Of a stretch of DNA of 64,000 nt, positions 30,114-38,460 are shown in pieces. The notes under the pieces were generated by a model. That model ran no database searches. It was not told where the DNA came from and saw only the letters and a list, made by a program, of their open reading frames with translations. Position 1 is the first letter of the stretch. The number at the start of each line of letters is the position of its first letter. This stretch comes from Sinobacterium caligoides. GTDB taxonomy: Bacteria; Pseudomonadota; Gammaproteobacteria; Pseudomonadales; Sinobacteriaceae. Location of the stretch: assembly GCF_003752585.1 (NCBI RefSeq), contig NZ_RKHR01000003.1, positions 186,001 to 250,000 on the forward strand. The letters run 5' to 3'. Both the position numbers and the translations under genes were made by a program.

Positions 30114-31880
30114 ATGCCAAAATCTCGCTCTAGTTTTGCGATCGCAGTCTCCATCGGCCGTTTTTTAACCCCTTACAAGAAAACCATGATTGCGGCGGCG
30201 GCGGCACTGATCTTTACCGCCGGTATCACTCTCAGCATCGGCCAAGGCGTGCAAAGGCTGATCGATGACGGTTTCGCCAGTGGCTCAGCGGAACAACTTA
30301 ATCACGCCCTCATCTTCACCATGGTGTTAATCGGCCTGATGGCGATCGGTACCTTTATCCGCTTTTATCTCGTCTCCTGGCTCGGAGAGCGTGTCAGCGC
30401 TGACCTTCGTAAAGCTGTCTTTAATCACGTTGTAACCCTACACCCCAGCTACTTTGAGACCAATAGAAGTGGCGAGATCATGTCGCGGCTCACCACCGAC
30501 ACCACGCTACTGCAATCAATCATCGGCTCATCGCTTTCCATGGCCTTGCGCAGTTCACTGATGCTGATCGGCTCTCTGATCATGCTGCTGTCGACAAACT
30601 GGAAGCTCACCACCATCGTCTTCATCGCCGCCCCTATCGTGTTACTACCGATCCTACTGATTGGTCGCAAAGTACGGACACTGTCTAAACAATCACAGGA
30701 TTCCATCGCCGATGTCGGTACCCGTGCCGGTGAGGTGATCGAGCATATTAAGACAGTGCAGAGCTACACCATGGAAGACGATGAGCGGGCCGCTTTCGGC
30801 CGCGACGCCGAACACGCCTTTACCGTCGCCAAGCGTCGTATCCGCCAGCGTGCCACCTTAATTACTGTCGTCATTAGCCTCGTCTTTGGCGCCATCACAA
30901 CCATGTTGTGGATCGGCGGTAACGACGTCATCAACGGCACCATGAGCGGTGGCGAGCTGGGGGCCTTCATCTTCTACGCGCTGATGATGGCTGCCGCCAT
31001 GGCGACGCTCTCCGAAGTCTATGGTGAAGTGTTAAGAGCCGTGGGGGCCGCCGAACGTCTGCTGGAGTTGCTAGCGGTCAAAGCTGAGATTGCCCCACCT
31101 GCTGAGCCTGTATCAGATCGTATTAATAAGGCCGAACTCACCCTGAAAAACGTCTGTTTTCACTACCCCTCACGCCCCGAAACGACGGCGCTGAACAATA
31201 TCAACTTGCATATTAAAGAAGGTAGCAGCCTCGCCCTTGTCGGCGCCTCTGGAGCCGGCAAGTCGACCGTGTTCGAGCTGTTACAACGTTTCTACGACCC
31301 ACAACAGGGAAGTATCAGTCTCGACGGCCACGATTTAACAACGCTAACACCGCAGCAACTGCGCAGCCACATGGCCCTCGTCGCACAACAACCGGCACTG
31401 TTTAGCGAGGATGTCCGTTACAACATTCGTTATGGCAAGCCCGACGCCAGCGATGCCGAAGTCGAGGCCGCCGCCCGTGCCGCCCATGCTCACGACTTCA
31501 TCAGCGAGCTGCCCGAGGGCTATCAAAGCTATCTCGGCGAACGCGGCGTTCGTCTTTCTGGCGGACAACGTCAACGCATTGCCATCGCCCGTGCCATCCT
31601 CAACGACCCTGACATCTTACTGTTAGATGAAGCCACCAGCGCACTGGATGCAGAGAGCGAGCAAAAGGTACAGCAGGCGTTAGAGCCGTTGATGCAAGGC
31701 CGCACCACACTAATCATCGCCCACCGCCTGTCGACCATACTGAACGCCGATCAGATCGCCGTCATCGATCAGGGCCAAGTGGTCGCCCAAGGCGATCACC
31801 AGAGCCTGCTAGAAACCTCGCCGCTGTACCAAAAACTGGTCAAAATACAGTTTCAAAACACGCAAGCAGCAGGAAAATAG
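30114..31880 (+). CDS. MsbA-related ABC exporter (fused permease and ATPase)
   Basis: The 588-residue half-transporter has a six-helix permease domain (about 20-320) and an ATPase domain with Walker A (GASGAGKST, about 378), Q-loop region (ALVAQQPALFSED), signature LSGGQRQRIAIARAIL and Walker B (ILLLDEATSALDAES). It should act as a homodimer in the inner membrane. Sequence and length suggest the MsbA-related export group rather than MsbA itself. Substrate unknown. No lipid A gene is adjacent. Confidence 0.88.
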   Translation: MPKSRSSFAIAVSIGRFLTPYKKTMIAAAAALIFTAGITLSIGQGVQRLIDDGFASGSAEQLNHALIFTMVLIGLMAIGTFIRFYLVSWLGERVSADLRKAVFNHVVTLHPSYFETNRSGEIMSRLTTDTTLLQSIIGSSLSMALRSSLMLIGSLIMLLSTNWKLTTIVFIAAPIVLLPILLIGRKVRTLSKQSQDSIADVGTRAGEVIEHIKTVQSYTMEDDERAAFGRDAEHAFTVAKRRIRQRATLITVVISLVFGAITTMLWIGGNDVINGTMSGGELGAFIFYALMMAAAMATLSEVYGEVLRAVGAAERLLELLAVKAEIAPPAEPVSDRINKAELTLKNVCFHYPSRPETTALNNINLHIKEGSSLALVGASGAGKSTVFELLQRFYDPQQGSISLDGHDLTTLTPQQLRSHMALVAQQPALFSEDVRYNIRYGKPDASDAEVEAAARAAHAHDFISELPEGYQSYLGERGVRLSGGQRQRIAIARAILNDPDILLLDEATSALDAESEQKVQQALEPLMQGRTTLIIAHRLSTILNADQIAVIDQGQVVAQGDHQSLLETSPLYQKLVKIQFQNTQAAGK

Positions 31881-32189
31881 AAATCAATTGACGTGTGCAT
31901 ATTCAGTTTTTATGTGTCAGTCGGTAACAAATCTGCAACACGATGTCACCGATCGTTAATAGTTCCGCTAAGTTTCCAAAATATATTATGTTCTCATTGC
32001 ATACTTCAATATTTCGGTCTTAATATCACCCCTAGGCGACATAATTGTAGAAAATTATCATCGTCTATAATGATGCTAATGTCACAAGGCATTATAAATA
32101 TAAACGCCTGCTTCGCGCTCAAGGCACGTAGATGCTACAGCAGATTTAAAGCAGTAAGGCCATACGTTAATAAAGGGTGTACTAATTCC
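31881..32189 (+). other. 309-bp AT-rich upstream region of the first fadL
   Basis: No convincing gene lies here. A reading frame is open into fadL from 31893, but the codons look non-coding and the fadL signal peptide begins at 32190. The region is AT-rich. It contains a 20-nt element at 31988-32007 that recurs upstream of the second fadL (separate entry). Confidence 0.6.
31988..32007 (+). promoter_or_regulatory. 20-nt element shared with the second fadL upstream region, copy 1
   Basis: ATGTTCTCATTGCATACTTC matches 17 of 20 positions of the copy at 33612-33631. It lies 182 bp before the fadL start at 32190. It may be a regulator site or a remnant of the gene duplication. Confidence 0.4.
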
Positions 32190-33449
32190 ATGTTGAAACT
32201 ACGTCAACTACCTCTCGCCGTTGCCATCGCCGCAGCGTCTAGCCAACTGAACGCCGCCGGCTTTGCCGTCAACGAACACTCGACCAACGGTCTCGGTCGC
32301 GCCAACGCCGGTGAAGCCGCAATTGCAGAAGATGCCAGCATCCTCTCGCACAACCCTGCCGGCCTTACTCGCCTTGATCAACCTACCCTCACCGGTAGCA
32401 TCGCTTACGTTGACGCTAGCGTCGATGTAACCGGTAACAGCGGTATCGCGCCTCTCGATGACGCATATACCAGCAAAGATGTGGCTCCCGCTCAGGTCGT
32501 GCCCGCTGCCTACTTCGCACTGCCGATCAACGATCGCCTAACCTATGGCGTTGGCTTGTACTCCGACTTCGGCTTTAAAACAGACTATGACAAAGATTTT
32601 GCAGGCATTAACGATGCCGATGTCTCAGACATCGTCACCGTCTACCTGACCAACAGCTTGGGTTTCAAGGTCAACGACCAACTCAGCCTTGGTGCAGGTG
32701 TTAGCATCGTTAAAGCACACGCAGAGCTCAGCTCTTCAGTACCTACAGCTGTGCCTTTTGTCGGTGGCAAGAGTGCTATGGATCTAGAAGGCGATGATAC
32801 TAGCTATGGCTGGAACATCGGCGCACTGTACGAGTTCAACGACAATACCCGTATAGGTATCAGCTACAAGTCTGAAGTAGACCTTGAATTTGACGGCGAA
32901 ATAAGCTCTGAGCTTTACAACGGTCAAGCCCACCCAATCTTTAACCCTAGTGGATTGGACTGGAATACTGACGGCGGCGCAGACCTTACTTTACCTGCGA
33001 TGCTAGAAATTGCTGCCTACCACGCCTTCAACGACCAGTTTGCAATCCACGGTAGCATCACCCGCACCTACTGGAGCAGCTTCGACGAGCTAGCCATTTC
33101 TATAGACAACGGTCAAACACCACCGCCGGTTGTCGATGAAAGCTGGAACGACGTGATGCGCTACGCTGTTGGCGCCACCTACAAGCTGAACCAAGACGTC
33201 ACTTTACGCGCCGGTTACGCCAAGGACCAGACCCCAACCGATAACGAGCATCGCACCCTGCGCCTACCGGACGGTGACCGTAACCTCTACAGCGTCGGTG
33301 CCAGCTGGGATGTCAGCGACAACTTCGTTGTCGATGCCGCCTATCAGTACCTCGACGGTCAACAGAGCAACATCCTAGAAAAAGGGCACTCTTACAAGAC
33401 CGCAACCTCTGCCAACCTGTTCTCGGTCGGTGGTAGCTACAAGTTCTAA
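32190..33449 (+). CDS. FadL/OmpP1-family outer-membrane transporter, copy 1
   Basis: This outer-membrane beta barrel would carry long-chain fatty acids or other hydrophobic compounds. From ATG 32190 the protein has 419 residues. It starts with a signal peptide (MLKLRQLPLAVAIAAASSQL, cleavage after NAA), followed by the FadL N-terminal hatch GFAVNEHSTNGLGRANAGEA and the conserved NPAGL segment. The C-terminus ends in Phe (GGSYKF), as in barrel proteins. It is a close paralogue of the next gene and is followed by a strong terminator, so the two are separate transcription units. Confidence 0.93.
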   Translation: MLKLRQLPLAVAIAAASSQLNAAGFAVNEHSTNGLGRANAGEAAIAEDASILSHNPAGLTRLDQPTLTGSIAYVDASVDVTGNSGIAPLDDAYTSKDVAPAQVVPAAYFALPINDRLTYGVGLYSDFGFKTDYDKDFAGINDADVSDIVTVYLTNSLGFKVNDQLSLGAGVSIVKAHAELSSSVPTAVPFVGGKSAMDLEGDDTSYGWNIGALYEFNDNTRIGISYKSEVDLEFDGEISSELYNGQAHPIFNPSGLDWNTDGGADLTLPAMLEIAAYHAFNDQFAIHGSITRTYWSSFDELAISIDNGQTPPPVVDESWNDVMRYAVGATYKLNQDVTLRAGYAKDQTPTDNEHRTLRLPDGDRNLYSVGASWDVSDNFVVDAAYQYLDGQQSNILEKGHSYKTATSANLFSVGGSYKF

Positions 33450-33470
33450 ATTAGCTTTTGCTAATCAATC

Positions 33471-33500
33471 AAAATACCGCGCTTAGCGCGGTATTTTTTT
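33471..33500 (+). terminator. intrinsic terminator after first fadL
   Basis: An 11-bp stem (AAATACCGCGC / GCGCGGTATTT) with a 3-nt loop is followed by a run of T. It begins 22 bp after the fadL stop codon. Confidence 0.92.
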
Positions 33501-33786
33501 GCCTGCACTTTTCTAACGAATTAACAGCACTTCCCACTCAACGCTTCATCACAGACCGTTACCCTAGACCACACTTTGGCGATAATTATCGCCGAACACC
33601 CTGCTAACATCATGTTCTCGTTGCCAACTTCCCGAAACTCACTTATGATCGTGCGTACACAATTGATGTGTAGAGTTTGCCTCGAGAGTGGCAACTACAA
33701 TAATAAATTAAGCTCTGGGTGAGCACCGTCTCGGCGATTACACTTCGCCAACTCATCAATCAGAGCCAAATCAAAATGGGTGTTAT
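33501..33786 (+). promoter_or_regulatory. upstream region of second fadL with 16-bp palindrome and shared element
   Basis: This non-coding stretch holds a perfect 16-bp palindrome, GGCGATAATTATCGCC (33578-33593). The second copy of the 20-nt element, ATGTTCTCGTTGCCAACTTC, follows at 33612-33631, ending 155 bp before the ATG. The palindrome has no counterpart before the first fadL. Both look like regulatory sites, but the regulator cannot be named. Confidence 0.4.
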
Positions 33787-35145
33787 ATGTCTCAGTTTGG
33801 CTTACGTCAACTTCCCCTCGCCATCGCGATTGCAGCCATGGCTTCTCAAGTCAACGCTGCCGGCTTTGCCGTCAACGAACACAGCGCAGCAGGCCTCGGC
33901 CGCTCAAACGCCGGTGAAGCCGCTATGGCCGACGACGCCAGCGTCATCGCCCACAACCCCGCCGCCATGACCCTACTGAAGCGCCCTACGGTCAGCGGCA
34001 TGATTGCCTATGTATCACCCGATGTTAACGTCGAGGGTGTCTCTAGTGACCTCAATGCCATGGGAATTCCCAATAGCTACTTCGATGGGAATGATGTTGC
34101 CCCCTCACAGGTTGTGCCTGGCGTCTACTTCGTCATGCCACTAACCGAACGTGTTAGCTTCGGTTTCGGCGCGTATACAGATTTCGGCTTTAAGACCGAC
34201 TACGCCAGCAGCTTCGGCGCCCTCGGTGCTGCCGACACCTCTGACATCGTCGGCAAGTACCTCACCGGTAGCCTTGCCTTTAAACCCTTCGATAAGCTAA
34301 GCGTCGGTGTCGGCATCAGCCTAATCAAGCTCAACGCCGAATTAAGCTCTGCCGCAGACGAGCAGGGTGTCGTTAGCGGTGGCATCAACAGCAAACTTAT
34401 CAAAGGTGGTCTTCCACCCGAGAATATTGTAGCCGGCGATCGCGTCATGCAGCTCGAGGGCGACACCACCACCGTCGGTTGGAATGTTGGTGCCCTGTAT
34501 GAATTTAACGACAGCAGTCGCATTGGCCTAAGCTATAAAGGCGAGGTCAAAAGCACTCTCGAAGGTGAGATTGAGTCTGATATATTCACCGGTAAAAGCG
34601 TTGACATAGGCCCCTACCCATACGAATACCTACCAAATTGGAACGACAAAGGTGAGGCCGAGCTTAATCTACCCGCCATCTTAGAAGCTTCCTTCTATCA
34701 CGCCTTCAGCGACCAGATCGCCGTACACGCTAGCTACACTCGCACTTTCTGGAGCAGCTTTGATGAAATCCGCATTCAGATGGACGGAGGCCAAGATGAC
34801 ATCGTAACCCCTGAGAACTGGGACGATGTTAATCGCTACGCACTCGGTGCCACCTACACCATCAACGACGCCTGGAAGCTCCGCGTTGGCTACGCTCAGG
34901 ACGAGACACCGTCTAATGACGAGACTCGCACCCTGCGTTTACCCGATTCTGATCGCAGCCTGTATAGCATCGGTGCCACATGGCAGGTTAACGATGACCT
35001 ATCCATCGACGCCGGTTACCAGTACATCAAAGGCGAAGAGGCGAGCATCCACGATGAAAACCAGTTCACCCATGGTATCCATCTAGCGCAGAAAACCACC
35101 ACTGAAGCCGATATATTCGCCCTGCAGGCAAACTATCAGTTCTAA
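33787..35145 (+). CDS. FadL/OmpP1-family outer-membrane transporter, copy 2
   Basis: The 452-residue paralogue of the preceding gene has a signal peptide (about 1-25) and the hatch sequence GFAVNEHSAAGLGRSNAGEA. It has an NPAAM segment and shared barrel stretches such as YGVGLYSDFGFKTDY-like GFGAYTDFGFKTDY and ETRTLRLPDSDRSLYSIGA. It ends in Phe (ANYQF). It is longer than copy 1 by an insertion near residues 190-215 and a longer last loop. A terminator follows. The tandem pair suggests duplication and divergence in substrate range. Confidence 0.93.
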   Translation: MSQFGLRQLPLAIAIAAMASQVNAAGFAVNEHSAAGLGRSNAGEAAMADDASVIAHNPAAMTLLKRPTVSGMIAYVSPDVNVEGVSSDLNAMGIPNSYFDGNDVAPSQVVPGVYFVMPLTERVSFGFGAYTDFGFKTDYASSFGALGAADTSDIVGKYLTGSLAFKPFDKLSVGVGISLIKLNAELSSAADEQGVVSGGINSKLIKGGLPPENIVAGDRVMQLEGDTTTVGWNVGALYEFNDSSRIGLSYKGEVKSTLEGEIESDIFTGKSVDIGPYPYEYLPNWNDKGEAELNLPAILEASFYHAFSDQIAVHASYTRTFWSSFDEIRIQMDGGQDDIVTPENWDDVNRYALGATYTINDAWKLRVGYAQDETPSNDETRTLRLPDSDRSLYSIGATWQVNDDLSIDAGYQYIKGEEASIHDENQFTHGIHLAQKTTTEADIFALQANYQF

Positions 35146-35171
35146 GACACACTTTGTTGATCGAGAAAACG

Positions 35172-35200
35172 AAAACGGCGCCTCAGGGCGCCGTTTTTTA
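35172..35200 (+). terminator. intrinsic terminator after second fadL
   Basis: An 11-bp stem (AAAACGGCGCC / GGCGCCGTTTT) with a 4-nt loop is followed by T residues. It begins 26 bp after the fadL stop. With the A run on the other side it could also serve the small leftward frame at 35222. Confidence 0.92.
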
Positions 35201-35221
35201 TGCTCATTCAGTACCAGCCAC

Positions 35222-35389
35222 TTACGTCGCCCTTCTGACACTCTCGACGAAGGCGGTTAACTCGATAAGATCATTCAGGTTATCGACCGCCACCACTGTC
35301 GCCGCGCACGCCACCCCCTCGAGCAGGTCCTTCTTATCCCAAGCTTCGAGAGCAACCTTCAAATGTTCGTACTGAGCTTTATCTAACAT
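35222..35389 (-). CDS. small hypothetical protein
   Basis: A 55-residue frame from ATG 35389 occupies space that no other gene uses. The product is acidic and helix-prone (LDKAQYEHLKVALEAWDKK, then VVAVDNLNDLIELTAFVESVRR) with no membrane helix. Codon use resembles its neighbours. It has no strong ribosome-binding site, and I recognise no family. The shared terminator at 35172-35200 would end its transcript. It may be a real small gene or chance. Confidence 0.4.
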   Translation of the reverse strand: MLDKAQYEHLKVALEAWDKKDLLEGVACAATVVAVDNLNDLIELTAFVESVRRAT

Positions 35390-35659
35390 AGTAAGAAATA
35401 CCAAAAGAATAACGACACGGTAGTGATATGAGGTCTGCGGCTTTCACCCACGGGCCAGTTAAGCTGTAGATGCTACTCCTATTATCTTGGTCTTTAAATG
35501 ACCACACTCTACTTCCCGTGCGCTGTTGACGCATGTCAAGCCGCCCTCTCATGAAATTTCAGACACCTGAGTAACGTACAAAAGTCTTGAGTCGACAAAC
35601 CTCAAAACGAACTTGATCAGCACCGATAACACGAGCAAAACCATCCCCGCTCAAAATGA

Positions 35660-35688
35660 TTGCAGCGCAGAGCAATTAAACATAGAAT
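35660..35688 (+). promoter_or_regulatory. candidate sigma-70 promoter of the aldehyde dehydrogenase gene
   Basis: TTGCAG (35660-35665) is separated by 17 nt from TAGAAT (35683-35688). The -10 box is good and the -35 box is weak. Transcription would start near 35695, inside the adjacent palindrome. Confidence 0.5.
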
Positions 35689-35692
35689 AAAA

Positions 35693-35720
35693 ACCACACT
35701 GACTGATCAGTCAGTGTGGT
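35693..35720 (+). promoter_or_regulatory. perfect 28-bp palindrome, candidate TetR operator
   Basis: Each 14-nt half is ACCACACTGACTGA or its exact complement, meeting at a GATC centre. The core TGACTGATCAGTCA resembles operators of TetR-family repressors. It covers the predicted start point of the aldehyde dehydrogenase transcript, and a TetR gene follows that dehydrogenase at 37255. Binding by that regulator is an inference. Confidence 0.7.
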
Positions 35721-35776
35721 AATGATAACAAACCGGCCAGCAGCTAGACAGCGCTCTTATAACGAGGATCGACCCC

Positions 35777-37192
35777 ATGACGACAGCGAACACCGCCCCC
35801 ACTCTTCACCAACAGCTCCTCGTTCAGCAACAGGCCTACCGCGCTGCAGCCAACCCCTCGGCAGCCTTCCGCAAACAGCAACTCACGGCACTCAAGTCAG
35901 CCTTACTCAGCAACCAGCAAGCACTGCTCGATGCGTTAAGCCAAGACTATGGCCACCGCAGCGCCACCGACAGCATCATCGGCGACATCCTCCCCATCGT
36001 TAACCACATCAATTACAGCCTCAAACGACTAAGCCGCTGGATGAAGCCCAGTAAACGACATGCAGGCCTGTTACTAGCGCCGGCGTCGGTTACCGTTCAT
36101 TACCAACCCGTCGGTGTCGTCGGCATCGTCGTGCCTTGGAACTTCCCTATCATGCTCTCCCTTGGGCCGCTGATCACCGCTATTTCGGCTGGCAACCGAG
36201 CAATGATCAAGATGTCCGAGTTCACACCGGCAACGAACAGCGTGCTCAAGACTTTGTTATCAGGTGTGTTTAGTGAGGATCAAGTGTGCGTTATAGAGGG
36301 CGAAGCCGATATCGCCGCCGCCTTCACCTCCCTGCCTTTTGATCACCTAATTTTTACTGGCTCGACGACTGTCGGCCGCCATGTAATGCGTGCTGCCGCC
36401 GACAACTTAACTCCGGTGACCCTTGAGCTCGGCGGCAAATCGCCGGTCATTATCGCCGACGATATCGATCTCAGCATCGCCGTCGAGCGACTGATCTATG
36501 GTAAATGTCTCAACGCCGGGCAAATCTGTGTCGCTCCCGATTATATCCTCTGCCCTGAGCACAAGGTCGACGAGTTCATCAAAGAGTACCGCCGACAGTT
36601 TCAGGCTATGTATCGTGACGGCGTTGGCTCTGACGACTACACCAGCGTTATTGATGCACGACAGTTCGCTCGCTTAACCAGCTGGTTAGAGGACGCAAAG
36701 TCGAAAGGCGCTAAAGTTACCCCCGCTAGCGACGCTGAAATCAATACCGCTGAACAACGCATGCCCACTCAACTGATCACACAAGTTGATGACAGCATGA
36801 CGCTGATGCAGGAAGAGATCTTTGGGCCATTACTGCCTATTCTACCGTACGCGAATCTGCAACAAGCGATCGATTACGTCAACGACCGGCCGCGCCCACT
36901 GGCTCTGTATATCATGAGTTTCGACACTCAGTGCCAACAGCAGCTTCTCACGCAAACGCACTCAGGTGGCGTCTGCATTAACGAGACCGTCTTCCACGTC
37001 GCCGCCGATGATGCGCCATTTGGCGGCATCGGCCCCTCTGGCATGGGCCACTACCACGGTAAAGAAGGCTTCCTAGCCTTATCTAAAGCCAAGACCGTGC
37101 TTAAGCGCGGCAAACTCAACACCGGAAAGCTGGTCACACCACCTTATGGTACGCTTATCCATAAGATCATGCTCAAGCTGTTCCTACGCTAA
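35777..37192 (+). CDS. coniferyl-aldehyde-dehydrogenase-type NAD(P)+ aldehyde dehydrogenase
   Basis: The 471-residue enzyme oxidises an aldehyde to its acid. The general-base Glu is in VTLELGGKSPVI (about 218), the nucleophilic Cys in LNAGQICVAPDY (about 252), and the cofactor site is FTGSTTVGRHVM. Without an N-terminal extension and with the hydrophobic C-terminal tail KLVTPPYGTLIHKIMLKLFLR, it resembles the coniferyl aldehyde dehydrogenase / long-chain aldehyde dehydrogenase group, often membrane-associated. Substrate not certain. It is probably co-transcribed with the TetR gene that follows. Confidence 0.88.
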   Translation: MTTANTAPTLHQQLLVQQQAYRAAANPSAAFRKQQLTALKSALLSNQQALLDALSQDYGHRSATDSIIGDILPIVNHINYSLKRLSRWMKPSKRHAGLLLAPASVTVHYQPVGVVGIVVPWNFPIMLSLGPLITAISAGNRAMIKMSEFTPATNSVLKTLLSGVFSEDQVCVIEGEADIAAAFTSLPFDHLIFTGSTTVGRHVMRAAADNLTPVTLELGGKSPVIIADDIDLSIAVERLIYGKCLNAGQICVAPDYILCPEHKVDEFIKEYRRQFQAMYRDGVGSDDYTSVIDARQFARLTSWLEDAKSKGAKVTPASDAEINTAEQRMPTQLITQVDDSMTLMQEEIFGPLLPILPYANLQQAIDYVNDRPRPLALYIMSFDTQCQQQLLTQTHSGGVCINETVFHVAADDAPFGGIGPSGMGHYHGKEGFLALSKAKTVLKRGKLNTGKLVTPPYGTLIHKIMLKLFLR

Positions 37193-37205
37193 CCACTCAA
37201 CTACC

Positions 37206-37229
37206 AGCATCACGACTTTGCGTGATGCT
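37206..37229 (+). repeat. 9-bp inverted repeat between dehydrogenase and TetR genes
   Basis: AGCATCACG and CGTGATGCT flank a 6-nt loop, starting 14 bp past the dehydrogenase stop. There is no T run after it, so at most it is an attenuator or mRNA-processing hairpin. A GTG inside the right arm is in frame with the TetR gene, but I prefer the ATG at 37255. Confidence 0.5.
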
Positions 37230-37254
37230 CAATCTTCGAGACAAAGACACCAGC

Positions 37255-37848
37255 ATGAGCTCCGATAAGCGACAAGATATTTTAGATACCGCCCTGCAAC
37301 TCTTCGTCGAGCAGGGATTTCACGCCACCTCAACCGCTTCACTAGCTAAAGCGGCCGGGGTCGCCAATGGCACGGTTTTTCATCATTTCGGCTCCAAGCA
37401 AGGCTTGATTAGTACGCTTTACCTCGACATCAAGAGCCAGCTCGCGACAGACATCCTACCCGATGAAATTCCAGCACTGCCGATGAACAGCCAAGATATT
37501 AAGCTGCTTTCCGCCAGCATATGGAATAGCGCCATTGACTGGGCCGTCGACAACCCAATGAAGCAGCAGTTCTTCAAAACCTTTTCACACTCCAGCGTAC
37601 TCGATCAAACAATCCGTGACGAGGCGATGAAAAAGGTCATGGGGTTTATTGAACAACTGATCGTCATTGGCCAACAACAGGGGCTACTTTCCCAGTTTCC
37701 AATCGAGCTGATGCTAGAAAACTGCTACGGACAATACACCCATAGCGCAGGCTATTTCATTGCACACCCACAGCACGCTCAATCCACCGAGCACCGTGAC
37801 GCCGCCTTCGCCATGTTTTGGAACGCACTGAGTGTGTCGACGGAATAA
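37255..37848 (+). CDS. TetR-family transcriptional regulator, linked to the aldehyde dehydrogenase
   Basis: The 197-residue product (from ATG 37255) has an N-terminal TetR helix-turn-helix (RQDILDTALQLFVEQGFHATS, then ANGTVFHHFGSKQGLI) and an all-alpha ligand domain of about 140 residues. It is likely a dimeric repressor. It lies 62 bp after the dehydrogenase, whose promoter carries a matching palindrome, so it probably represses both genes until an aldehyde-related ligand binds. Confidence 0.9.
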   Translation: MSSDKRQDILDTALQLFVEQGFHATSTASLAKAAGVANGTVFHHFGSKQGLISTLYLDIKSQLATDILPDEIPALPMNSQDIKLLSASIWNSAIDWAVDNPMKQQFFKTFSHSSVLDQTIRDEAMKKVMGFIEQLIVIGQQQGLLSQFPIELMLENCYGQYTHSAGYFIAHPQHAQSTEHRDAAFAMFWNALSVSTE

Positions 37849-37926
37849 ACTAACTTTTGTTCACTAGTCACCCCCTTCTGCACGAGCTAAGCTAATCGAA
37901 GTTAGCCGCTTTCGGGGGAAAATAGC

Positions 37927-38451
37927 ATGTCCGTCTGGTCCAAAATAACACTAATAAGCTTACTGATTACCTTAGCACTCTCTTTTATTGTCAATCATTT
38001 GTACTGGTTGCTACCCAGCACGTTACTGACCCTTATCAGCGCTTTCTACACACAACGCAACGCCAATAACGAACTTAATGATTACTGCGCCACACTCGGT
38101 AAAGTTTGTAGCCTACTACTGCTTTCAGGGCTATCAATCTACACACTCAACGCCATGCAAAGCCCTGAGAGCCGGCAACAACGGGCCATTGCCGCAGATG
38201 CACGCACCACCTATTTGGCGCTACATCGCTATCTTATCGAACATCAGCAAGCACCAAACACGATGAGCCAACTTTATGAAGTCGATCGCTATGGCGATCC
38301 GTATCTCGAACAAACACTACTGGATCCATGGCAACAGCGTTATCGCCTTGATGAGCAGCAAGGTCAAACCGTTCTAGTAAGCAACGGCCCTGATCAAAAA
38401 CGTTATAGTGACGATGACATTACCACAGTCGTTGAAAGGAGCTATTACTGA
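37927..38451 (+). CDS. membrane protein with GspG-like C-terminal segment
   Basis: The 174-residue protein has about three membrane helices in its first 80 residues. Its soluble tail has LLDPWQQRYRL (about 131-141) and VSNGPDQKRYSDDDIT (about 151-166). These match the DPWGNPY and SxGxDGxxxxxDDI calcium-binding region of type II secretion major pseudopilins (GspG). It lacks the prepilin leader with Gly and Phe-Thr-Leu-x-Glu, and no secretion gene is nearby. Function unknown. The start is ATG 37927, preceded by GGGGG. It converges with the transglycosylase gene. Confidence 0.75.
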   Translation: MSVWSKITLISLLITLALSFIVNHLYWLLPSTLLTLISAFYTQRNANNELNDYCATLGKVCSLLLLSGLSIYTLNAMQSPESRQQRAIAADARTTYLALHRYLIEHQQAPNTMSQLYEVDRYGDPYLEQTLLDPWQQRYRLDEQQGQTVLVSNGPDQKRYSDDDITTVVERSYY

Positions 38452-38460
38452 GCGGACAAG

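Larger units (their letters stand above)
35390..35776 (+). other. 387-bp region before the aldehyde dehydrogenase
   Basis: No gene is visible. The right half holds a sigma-70-like promoter (35660-35688) and a perfect palindrome (35693-35720), described separately. In the left half I see nothing I can name. Confidence 0.6.
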
